A stretch of 10,951 nucleotides of DNA from Cellulomonas sp. GTDB taxonomy: Bacteria > Actinomycetota > Actinomycetes > Actinomycetales > Cellulomonadaceae. The stretch is taken from NCBI GenBank assembly GCA_027451305.1, contig DAIDJQ010000120.1, forward strand, positions 1-10,951. The letters run 5' to 3'. Position 1 is the first letter of the stretch. Every line of letters begins with the position of its first letter. The position numbers and the translations under genes are program-made. The notes under the pieces are model-generated. The model ran no database searches. It was not told the DNA's origin and was given only the letters and a program-made list of their open reading frames with translations. This document shows, piece by piece, positions 5,690-10,835 of this stretch.

Positions 5690-6198
5690 GCGCGGCTCCC
5701 GTGCGGATCGTCGGGATGACCGCCGACCACTGGCCGCAGGTGCGCGAGATCTACGCCGCAGGGATCGCCACCGGCAACGCGACGTTCGAGTCCGAGCCGC
5801 CGAGCTGGGAGGCGTTCGACCGGGCCAAGCTGGCGGCCCACCGTCTCGTGGCGCTCGACGAGGACGGCACGGTGCTCGGCTGGGTCGCCGTCAGCGGTGT
5901 CTCCGAGCGCTGCGTGTACGCGGGCGTCGTGGAGCACTCCGTGTACGTGCACCCGGACGCCCGGGGGCGCGGGGTCGGCCGGGCGCTGCTCGACGCGTTG
6001 CTGCGCTCCACGGCGGAGGCGGGGGTGTGGACCGTGCAGTCGGGGGTGTTCCCGGAGAACGCCGCGAGTCTCGCCCTGCACGCCGCGGCGGGCTTCCGGA
6101 CGGTCGGCACCCGCAGTCGGCTCGGCCTGATGAGCCACGGCCCGCTGGCAGGTCGGTGGCGCGACGTCGTGCTCCTGGAGCACCGGCTGCCGGACTGA
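5686..6198 (+). CDS. arsN1: GNAT N-acetyltransferase, ArsN1/phosphinothricin acetyltransferase-like
   Basis: This 170-residue GNAT protein has IYAAGIATGNATFESEPPSW near the N-terminus (residues 22-41), the hallmark of the phosphinothricin acetyltransferase/ArsN1 group. The acetyl-CoA loop RGRGVGRALL (93-102) follows HSVYVHPDA, and ENAASLALHAAAGFRTVGT forms the C-terminal motif. Family members N-acetylate the amino group of phosphinothricin or its arsenic analogue arsinothricin. Its place immediately after arsR, overlapping by four bases (GTGA), favours the arsenic role (ArsN1). Methionine sulfoximine or phosphinothricin remain possible substrates. The start is GTG 5686; the other in-frame start nearby would truncate the fold. 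A stem-loop built over the stop codon ends the operon. Family is certain, substrate inferred from context. Confidence 0.87.
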   Translation: MSAAPVRIVGMTADHWPQVREIYAAGIATGNATFESEPPSWEAFDRAKLAAHRLVALDEDGTVLGWVAVSGVSERCVYAGVVEHSVYVHPDARGRGVGRALLDALLRSTAEAGVWTVQSGVFPENAASLALHAAAGFRTVGTRSRLGLMSHGPLAGRWRDVVLLEHRLPD

Positions 6199-6224
6199 CC
6201 GGCTCGTCGGGCCGTGCCGGTCAG
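6195..6224. terminator. Bidirectional stem-loop spanning both stop codons
   Basis: CTGACCGGC (6195-6203) pairs perfectly over nine bases with GCCGGTCAG (6216-6224), with a 12-base loop. Each arm contains the stop codon of one of the convergent genes (arsN TGA at 6196-6198, protease TGA at 6223-6221), leaving only 22 bases between the two genes. It is probably a shared terminator, though no T-run is present. Confidence 0.65.
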
Positions 6225-6946
6225 CCGAGCAGGCCGCTGCCGGCCAGCAGCCAGCGCCCGGCCAGCACCGCGGCCGCGACCGTGACCAGGGCGAACAGCA
6301 GCACCCAGAGGCCTGCCGGCACGTGCGTCAGCGCCGCCAGCTGACCCGGGTCGGACCCGTCGGGCCCGCGCCGGCGGCGGGTGGCCGCGAGCTCGAGCAC
6401 GGCGCGCGGAGCGCCGAGCAGCAGCAGCCAGGCCACGAGGTGGGCGGCGGCGACCTGCACCGCCACCGGCGCCGCGCCGGCGACCGCGACCAGCACCCCC
6501 GCGGTGGCGAGCACCGCCCACAGCCCGTACAGGTTGCGGACCTGGACCAGCACGAGCGCGAGCAGGACGAGCAGCAGCCACAGCGCCCCGACGGCGTACC
6601 CGCGGGAGACGAGCGCCGCCACGCCGATGCCGAGGACGGCCGGTGCCGGGTAGCCGGCGGCGATCGTCAGCACCATGCCCGGCCCCCGGGCCGCCCCGCG
6701 CGAGGTGGTCAGCCCCGAGGTGTCCGAGTGCACCCGGATCCCCGAGAGCTTGCGCCCGGCCAGCACCGCGACGGTCGCGTGGCCGGCCTCGTGCACGATC
6801 GTGACCAGGTGCCGCACGGCGTGCCACGCCGTCGGTACGCCGAGGACGAGCAGCGCAGCGGCCGCCGTCCCGAGGACGAGCTGCGGGGAGGGTGCCGGCT
6901 GGGTGGACGTGGCGGTGCGCCACAGGTCGTGGATCCAGACGGGCAC
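6221..6946 (-). CDS. M50B-like membrane zinc metalloprotease
   Basis: The 241-residue integral membrane protein carries HEAGH at residues 52-56 (His52, Glu53, His56), the HExxH zinc site, at the end of the first hydrophobic segment (about 23-50). Further membrane segments are at about 90-112, 118-136, 142-165, 166-182 and 212-235. GYPAPAVLG (98-106) and VRNLYG (136-141) are recognisable features of the M50B-like group, where a later acidic residue or Asn completes the site. The loop between segments 1 and 2 (GIRVHSDTSGLT) fits the family. The substrate is unknown. The start is GTG at 6946 with GAGGTG a few bases upstream. It is convergent with arsN and starts 46 bases from the tRNA on the other strand. 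A role in regulated proteolysis cannot be claimed, since no anti-sigma factor lies nearby. Confidence 0.87.
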   Translation of the reverse strand: MPVWIHDLWRTATSTQPAPSPQLVLGTAAAALLVLGVPTAWHAVRHLVTIVHEAGHATVAVLAGRKLSGIRVHSDTSGLTTSRGAARGPGMVLTIAAGYPAPAVLGIGVAALVSRGYAVGALWLLLVLLALVLVQVRNLYGLWAVLATAGVLVAVAGAAPVAVQVAAAHLVAWLLLLGAPRAVLELAATRRRRGPDGSDPGQLAALTHVPAGLWVLLFALVTVAAAVLAGRWLLAGSGLLG

Positions 6947-6977
6947 GTCGTCACCTCGGTCGTCGGGCGGGTTCTGC

Positions 6978-6983
6978 TAGCGT
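6978..6983 (+). promoter_or_regulatory. -10 element of the tRNA-Ser(UGA) gene
   Basis: TAGCGT fits the actinobacterial TAnnnT consensus and ends nine bases before the tRNA 5' end. No convincing -35 box is visible. Confidence 0.5.
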
Positions 6984-6992
6984 CCGGCACCT

Positions 6993-7080
6993 GGAGGGCT
7001 GGCTGAGCGGCCGAAGGCGACGGTCTTGAAAACCGTTGTGGGGCAACCCACCAAGGGTTCGAATCCCTTGCCCTCCGCCA
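6993..7080 (+). tRNA. tRNA-Ser, anticodon TGA (reads UCA)
   Basis: The acceptor stem GGAGGGC (6993-6999) pairs with GCCCTCC (7070-7076), followed by discriminator G and an encoded CCA (7078-7080). The anticodon stem ACGGT/ACCGT (7020-7024, 7032-7036) closes loop CTTGAAA, with anticodon TGA at 7027-7029. The long class II variable arm GTGGG-GCAA-CCCAC (7038-7051) is diagnostic of serine or leucine tRNA. The T arm AAGGG-TTCGAAT-CCCTT spans 7053-7069. All arms pair and the gene looks functional. Confidence 0.97.
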
Positions 7081-7102
7081 ACGCCGGCCACTGCACGCGA
7101 CG

Positions 7103-7630
7103 TCAGCTCGGCTGCCGTCGCACCTGGTAGGCGACCGCCGCGCGGGTGCCGGGGTTCGGGGTGATCGTGACCGACATCCCGGTGCCCCGCCGCGGCACGG
7201 TCAGCGCCACGATGCCGGGCGACGAGGTGGAGCTGCAGCCCGGCAGGTCCAGCCAGGTGAGGTACTCGCCCACCTGCAGCTCCGCGGTCAGGCTCCCCGT
7301 GCCGATGCACCGCACCACCAGGAGGTAGTCGCCGGGCCCCCACGAGGCGGTGTTCGTGCCGTGCAGCGGTGTCATCTTCGCCGTGTCGTCGACCAGGGTG
7401 AAGGTCGGCGTGGCACCTGCCGAGAACACCGTGTCGGGTCGGTGGACGTTCTGCAGGTCGGCGAGGTGGATCGCCGCCGCGATGTCGCCGGTGGTCGTCG
7501 GCGGGGTGCTGACGGTGGCGGCCGGCGCCGCGGTGCTGGCCGTCCCGCAGCCGGCGAGAGTCAGCGCGAGGGCCGCGCCCCCGACGAGCGTCGTCCATCG
7601 GCGGGGCCGGCGGGTACCGACGTCGTGCAT
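7103..7630 (-). CDS. Secreted lipoprotein of unknown function
   Basis: The 175-residue product has a lipoprotein signal peptide: basic n-region (Arg7, 8, 10, 11), hydrophobic core TTLVGGAALALTLAG and lipobox LAGC with Cys28 as the lipidation site. A Thr/Ala/Pro-rich linker (residues 29-49) follows, then a beta-rich domain with TFTLVDDTAKMT, SWGPGDYLLVVRCIGTGSLTAEL and GMSVTITPN. Cys108 and Cys132 may form a disulfide. I do not recognise a named family; the domain resembles small actinobacterial extracytoplasmic lipoproteins with a beta-sandwich. The start is ATG 7630, with GGAGG only three bases away, a tight spacing. It lies 114 bases downstream of the methyltransferase on the same strand, with its own -10-like element between them. 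It ends 22 bases from the convergent tRNA. Confidence 0.82.
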   Translation of the reverse strand: MHDVGTRRPRRWTTLVGGAALALTLAGCGTASTAAPAATVSTPPTTTGDIAAAIHLADLQNVHRPDTVFSAGATPTFTLVDDTAKMTPLHGTNTASWGPGDYLLVVRCIGTGSLTAELQVGEYLTWLDLPGCSSTSSPGIVALTVPRRGTGMSVTITPNPGTRAAVAYQVRRQPS

Positions 7631-7705
7631 GGGCCTCCGTCCGAGGGGTCTGCGATCCGGGGACAGCCGTCCTCGGCGTGCGTGCCTCGTCGTCCCCAGG
7701 GGAGC

Positions 7706-7711
7706 AGCCTA
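7706..7711 (-). promoter_or_regulatory. Candidate -10 element of the lipoprotein gene
   Basis: On the - strand TAGGCT fits TAnnnT, about 75 bases upstream of ATG 7630. No good -35 box is seen. The same hexamer precedes the methyltransferase gene. Confidence 0.35.
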
Positions 7712-7744
7712 GAGCCGCCCGGCGACGGCCATCGCCGGTGCCCG

Positions 7745-8512
7745 TCAGGCCGTGGGCGCGCGGCCGACCCAGCGGATGCCGACCGGCTGGATGACGCCCG
7801 CGTCGATCGCCTCCTGCTCGTCCTCCGCGCCGATCGCGAGGTACGGGAAGAAGTAGGGGCCGTCCTGGTCCACCAACGTCTCGAGACGGCTGGCCAGGGC
7901 GTCGCGAACCGCCGCCCCCGGGAGGATGCCGTCCTCGTCCGCCCACCGGTGCAGGTACTCGTCCCAGGTCAGGCCGCTGTCCAGCCAGCCGGCCCGGTGA
8001 CTCGTCAACCAGCTGTCCTCGGAGTCCCCGAGCCGTGCGAAGCTCCACTCCGCCGTTGCCGGGTCGATCCGTTCCCATGCCCACTCGACCACCACCGCGA
8101 GCCCGCCGGGGCGGAGCAGGCCGCGTACCTGGTCGGCCAGCGCCGCCAGATCCGGCACGTGGTGCAGCGAGGTGCAGGCGACCACCGCGCCGAAGGTGCC
8201 CTGCTCGCGGACCTCTTCCACGACCGTCCGGCGGTACGCCGGCCCCTCGGGTGCGTTCGGGTCGACGCCCACCGCCTCCCGACCCTGCGCGAGCAGCGCC
8301 GGCACGAACCCGCCGAGGGGCCCGCAGCCGATCTCGAGCACCGGCCCCGAGGTCGTGCCGAGCTGGTCGCGCACCCACGGCCACACGGCGTCGATCCGGC
8401 GGCGGTCGCCCCAGGCTGCGCCACCCCCGTGGCGGTGGCCGGCGTGACCGCCGTGCCCGTGGTGGGCGGCATGGCCGTGGTGACCGGCCTGGTCCTGCTG
8501 CTCCTGGTGCAC
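7745..8512 (-). CDS. Class I SAM-dependent methyltransferase with His-rich N-terminus
   Basis: The 255-residue protein has a methyltransferase core: motif I VLEIGCGPLGGF (58-69), GVDPNAP (82-88), FGAVVACTSLHHVPD (107-121), and LLRPGGLAVVVEW (132-144). This is the layout of Methyltransf_11-type small-molecule methyltransferases. The C-terminal half (WLTSHRAGWLDSGLTWDEYLHRW, then IQPVGIRWVGRAPT) probably forms the substrate cap; the substrate is unknown. The first 30 residues are unusual: ten histidines within residues 2-28, mostly HHGH, HGG and HAGH, with Gly and Ala, like a metal-binding tail. GTG 8512 is supported by AGGAGG four bases upstream. Starting after the tail would leave no good start codon or ribosome site. 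It is transcribed towards the lipoprotein gene. Confidence 0.9.
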   Translation of the reverse strand: MHQEQQDQAGHHGHAAHHGHGGHAGHRHGGGAAWGDRRRIDAVWPWVRDQLGTTSGPVLEIGCGPLGGFVPALLAQGREAVGVDPNAPEGPAYRRTVVEEVREQGTFGAVVACTSLHHVPDLAALADQVRGLLRPGGLAVVVEWAWERIDPATAEWSFARLGDSEDSWLTSHRAGWLDSGLTWDEYLHRWADEDGILPGAAVRDALASRLETLVDQDGPYFFPYLAIGAEDEQEAIDAGVIQPVGIRWVGRAPTA

Positions 8513-8562
8513 GGTGCCTCCTGGCGGTGCTCGCGCGGCGGTGAGGGCCCGTCGCCGGAGCG

Positions 8563-8568
8563 AGCCTA
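8563..8568 (-). promoter_or_regulatory. Candidate -10 element of the His-rich methyltransferase gene
   Basis: TAGGCT on the - strand fits TAnnnT and sits about 50 bases upstream of GTG 8512, giving a leader of some 44 bases that carries the AGGAGG ribosome site. No clear -35 is seen. Confidence 0.4.
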
Positions 8569-8648
8569 AGCCGGACGGCTCGTCGTGCGGTCCGCCCGTG
8601 TCCGTCGGGCCTCCGGCTGACCGAGGTGCGGGCCACCCACGTCGCGGC

Positions 8649-8702
8649 CCCGGGATTCACCCGGGAGGGTCATTCCGCAGCAAAGGCGGGAAAATCGCCC
8701 GC
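8649..8702. other. Two short stem-loops in the 233-base divergent intergenic region
   Basis: CCCGGG (8649-8654), loop ATTCA, CCCGGG (8660-8665) forms a six-pair hairpin. GCGGG (8686-8690), loop AAAATCG, CCCGC (8698-8702) forms a five-pair hairpin. Both lie between the divergent methyltransferase and the 66-residue gene. They could be regulator sites or simply chance in GC-rich DNA. Confidence 0.3.
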
Positions 8703-8733
8703 GATACGCCCGCGCCGACGCCGTCCCGGTCGT

Positions 8734-8739
8734 TACGGT
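8734..8739 (+). promoter_or_regulatory. -10 element of the 66-residue gene
   Basis: TACGGT fits TAnnnT and ends six bases before ATG 8746, the spacing expected when transcription starts at the first base of the start codon. No ribosome binding site precedes the ATG, so a leaderless mRNA is likely. Confidence 0.5.
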
Positions 8740-8745
8740 CCAGCC

Positions 8746-8946
8746 ATGCAGATCGACGGCAGCCGGGCACAGCTCCCGTCGTTCGGGCCGGCCGGGGACC
8801 CGGTGCAGCGCGCCGCGGACCTCGTGCGGGCCGCCGCGGTCCGGTCGGTCACCCGCGGGGAGCTGGCGGCAGCGCTGGCCTGCCTGGGCATGACGCCTGA
8901 CGAGCGGACGCTCGAGCGGGTGTGGCAGGCGCTCGACACGCTCTGA
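8746..8946 (+). CDS. Small conserved-looking protein of unknown function (66 aa)
   Basis: I do not recognise a family. The product is soluble, without signal peptide or membrane segment. After a short N-terminal stretch (MQIDGSRAQLPSFGPAG) it is predicted mostly helical: DPVQRAADLVRAAAVRS, then VTRGELAAALACLGMTPDERTLERVWQALDTL. The last part reads as two helices joined by a turn, loosely like a helix-turn-helix or EF-hand-like helical pair, but without the acidic ligands of a calcium loop. ATG 8746 is preferred because a -10 element lies six bases upstream; the open frame extends upstream to 8626 through non-coding-looking DNA. A stem-loop immediately follows the stop. Stand-alone transcription and its own terminator support a real gene. 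Confidence 0.65.
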   Translation: MQIDGSRAQLPSFGPAGDPVQRAADLVRAAAVRSVTRGELAAALACLGMTPDERTLERVWQALDTL

Positions 8947-8949
8947 CCC

Positions 8950-8966
8950 CGCCCGTCGCACGGGCG
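8950..8966 (+). terminator. Stem-loop after the 66-residue gene
   Basis: CGCCCGT (8950-8956) pairs perfectly over seven bases with ACGGGCG (8960-8966) around a CGC loop, four bases after the stop codon. It lacks a T-run. Confidence 0.5.
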
Positions 8967-9054
8967 CCACGCGCCTCGTCGTCGGGCCGCGAACCCGCCG
9001 GTCCGCAGGCGTGGGGGCGGGCCAGACGTCCTGTCGTCGCGCCGCGCCGGCCGT

Positions 9055-9060
9055 CATCAT
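9055..9060 (+). promoter_or_regulatory. Candidate -10 element of the exporter gene
   Basis: CATCAT keeps A2 and T6 of the -10 consensus and ends six bases before GTG 9067. No ribosome binding site is visible, so a leaderless transcript is possible. The -35 region is weak. Confidence 0.35.
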
Positions 9061-9066
9061 GGTGCC

Positions 9067-10335
9067 GTGCCCATCGCACCGGACGACGACGAGCTGGACC
9101 TCATCAGGCGCTCCGGCGTCGTGCTGCAGGTCGGCAAGCTGAGCCTGTCCGCCGGCACCGGCTCGTACCGGGTGAAGGCGTCGATGGCACGGGTCGCCCA
9201 CGCGCTCGACGTGGAGCGGCACGAGGCGCACGTCACCCTCACGGAGATCACGACGACGTCGCACCGGGGCCGCTCGTTCCGCACCGAGGTGGCCGAGGTC
9301 CGCTCGCTCGGCGTCAACACCGACCGCCTGGCCGAGCTGGAGTGGATGGCCCAGCGCCTCGAGGCCCGCGGCTCGGTGACCGTCGACGAGGTCGCGGCCG
9401 AGGTGGACCGCATCGCCGCCAAGCCACCGCTGTACCCGGTGATCCTGAACGCCCTCTGGGCGGCTCTCGCCTGTGCCGCGTTCGCCTTCCTCAACAACGC
9501 GGGGCCGGTGGAGATCATCGGCGCGTTCCTCGGGGCCGGGGTCGGGCAGGGGTTGCGGCGGGTGCTGCTGCACCGCGGGTTCAACCAGTTCGGCGTCACC
9601 ATGGTGGCCGCGGCCCTGTCGAGCGTCACCTACCTGTGGTTCGTCCAGCTGCTGCACTGGGCGGGGGTCACGAGCGGCGGGCACGAGGCCGGGTACGTGG
9701 CGGCCGCGCTGTTCCTGGTGCCCGGGTTCCCCCTGGTCACGGGGGCTCTGGACCTGGCGAAGCTCGACTTCTCGGCGGGTGTGGCCCGCCTGACCTGGGC
9801 ACTGATGATCTTCGTCTCGGCGGCCTTCGCCGTGTGGGGGGTGTCGGTCGTCGTCGGGCTCAGCCCCGACCCGCCGCGCGCGCTGACCCTGAGCCTGCCG
9901 GTGCTGATGGCGCTGCGCCTGCTGGCCTCGGCCGTCGGCGTGCTCGGCTTCGCGCTGATGTTCAACAGCCCGTGGCGGATGGCCACCGTCGCGGCCCTCG
10001 TCGCCATGGTTCCCAACACGCTGCGGATCGCCGCCGTGACGCTGGCGAGCTGGCCGCCGCAGGCCGCCGCTGCCGTCGCCGCCTGCCTGATCGGGCTGCT
10101 CGCCGCCTGGATCGCCCCGCGCCTGAACGTCCCACGCATCACCGTCTACGTGCCGGCCGTCACGATCATGGTGCCCGGGGTACCCGCGTACCGGGCCGTG
10201 TACTACATCAGCAACGGCGACACGATGCAGGCGCTCGGCTACGGCGTCTCCGCGGCGCTGATCGTCACGGCGCTCGCCGTCGGCCTGGCGATCGCCCGCA
10301 TGCTGACCGACCGCGAGTGGGGCTTCGAGCACTGA
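9067..10335 (+). CDS. thrE: ThrE-family threonine/serine exporter
   Basis: The 422-residue product matches the length of short ThrE exporters. An N-terminal cytoplasmic domain (residues 1-122) carries VLQVGKLSLSAGTGSYRVKASMARVAHALDV, typical of the ThrE/YjjP domain. About ten membrane segments follow (roughly 124-143, 147-163, 173-196, 208-226, 241-265, 275-298, 304-325, 333-350, 357-380, 387-411). Two PGxP motifs occur in equivalent positions, LVPGFPLVTGALDL (217-230) and IMVPGVPAYRAVYYI (367-381). These are the hallmarks of the fused YjjP-like and YjjB-like halves. The expected role is proton-driven export of L-threonine and L-serine. GTG 9067 is the start; it has no ribosome site but a -10-like hexamer six bases upstream. 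It lies just before tRNA-Ser(GCU). The operon is monocistronic here. Confidence 0.93.
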   Translation: MPIAPDDDELDLIRRSGVVLQVGKLSLSAGTGSYRVKASMARVAHALDVERHEAHVTLTEITTTSHRGRSFRTEVAEVRSLGVNTDRLAELEWMAQRLEARGSVTVDEVAAEVDRIAAKPPLYPVILNALWAALACAAFAFLNNAGPVEIIGAFLGAGVGQGLRRVLLHRGFNQFGVTMVAAALSSVTYLWFVQLLHWAGVTSGGHEAGYVAAALFLVPGFPLVTGALDLAKLDFSAGVARLTWALMIFVSAAFAVWGVSVVVGLSPDPPRALTLSLPVLMALRLLASAVGVLGFALMFNSPWRMATVAALVAMVPNTLRIAAVTLASWPPQAAAAVAACLIGLLAAWIAPRLNVPRITVYVPAVTIMVPGVPAYRAVYYISNGDTMQALGYGVSAALIVTALAVGLAIARMLTDREWGFEH

Positions 10336-10357
10336 GCCGCCGCGGCGCGCCGCCGCT

Positions 10358-10387
10358 TTGGTCGGACGACGAGCGCACCTGTAGCCT
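10358..10387 (+). promoter_or_regulatory. Predicted promoter of tRNA-Ser(GCU)
   Basis: TTGGTC (10358-10363) and TAGCCT (10382-10387) are 18 bases apart; the -10 fits TAnnnT and ends 12 bases before the tRNA. It lies in the 64-base gap after thrE. Confidence 0.55.
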
Positions 10388-10399
10388 GTCCACCGTCTT

Positions 10400-10489
10400 G
10401 GAGACGTCGCATAGCCAGGTCTAGTGCGCGGCCCTGCTAAGGCCGTGAAGGGGTCTCCCCTTCCGTGGGTTCAAATCCCACCGTCTCCG
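10400..10489 (+). tRNA. tRNA-Ser, anticodon GCT (reads AGC/AGU)
   Basis: Acceptor GGAGACG (10400-10406) pairs with CGTCTCC (10482-10488), then discriminator G. The anticodon stem CGGCC/GGCCG (10429-10433, 10441-10445) closes loop CTGCTAA, with anticodon GCT at 10436-10438. The class II variable arm is unusually stable: GAAGGGG-TCT-CCCCTTC (10447-10463). The T arm GTGGG-TTCAAAT-CCCAC spans 10465-10481. The 3' CCA is not encoded (CTC follows the discriminator), unlike the other serine tRNA in this window. Confidence 0.97.
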
Positions 10490-10522
10490 CTCGCTCGCGG
10501 GGTCTTGACGTAGGTCGAGGTC

Positions 10523-10583
10523 CGCTGACGACGTCGGGTCGAGCCGGGGTGCATCAGCACCCCGGCCTCGATCCTTGTCAGCG
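10523..10583 (+). terminator. Large nested stem-loop downstream of tRNA-Ser(GCU)
   Basis: The inner stem CCGGGGTGC (10544-10552), loop ATCA, GCACCCCGG (10557-10565) is perfect over nine pairs. TCGAG/CTCGA (10539-10543, 10567-10571) extends it past one bulged C. An outer stem CGCTGAC (10523-10529) with GTCAGCG (10577-10583) adds seven perfect pairs. It starts 33 bases after the tRNA and probably terminates it, but it is larger than a normal terminator. It lies in the 346-base gene-free stretch 10490-10835, which otherwise holds the inverted repeat at 10594-10624 and the leader of the dehydrogenase. Confidence 0.55.
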
Positions 10584-10593
10584 CTCGGGCGTC

Positions 10594-10624
10594 GTCCTGG
10601 GTGCGACCGCGCCGGACCCAGGAC
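10594..10624. repeat. Second inverted repeat in the intergenic region
   Basis: GTCCTGGGT (10594-10602) pairs perfectly with ACCCAGGAC (10616-10624) around a 13-base GC-rich loop. It follows the nested stem-loop by only ten bases. It could be a terminator for either strand or a regulator site for the dehydrogenase. Confidence 0.5.
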
Positions 10625-10778
10625 CTGTTACAGCGTGAGCCGCACCTCCGGGCCCTCAGGCGCCGGACTCAGGCTCGTCGGGCGGCTCTCCGTGGACGAG
10701 GCGTCCGCCGGGGGGTATGTCCCACCGCGGTGTGCAGGGGTGTACCCGCAGGGCCTCCCTGGCTGCGACGAGTGGCCG

Positions 10779-10810
10779 TACGGTCGGGACCAGCAGGGGC
10801 CGGTGGCCCC
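10779..10810 (+). promoter_or_regulatory. Candidate -10 element and leader hairpin of the dehydrogenase gene
   Basis: TACGGT at 10779-10784 fits TAnnnT and is identical to the -10 of the 66-residue gene. GGGGCC (10796-10801), loop GGT, GGCCCC (10805-10810) would then form a six-pair hairpin in the mRNA leader, 12 bases before the ribosome site. Both are predictions from pattern only; no -35 is clear. Confidence 0.3.
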
Positions 10811-10835
10811 GCACCCCCGTCGAAGGAGCTTCTTC

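Noticed and set aside
6951..8660. Long - strand frame of 569 codons across tRNA, lipoprotein and methyltransferase
   Set aside because: It runs through a tRNA on the other strand and two well supported genes in another frame.
8566..10332. Long - strand frame of 588 codons opposite thrE
   Set aside because: His/Gln/Asp/Arg-rich antisense shadow of a membrane protein gene; no domain seen.
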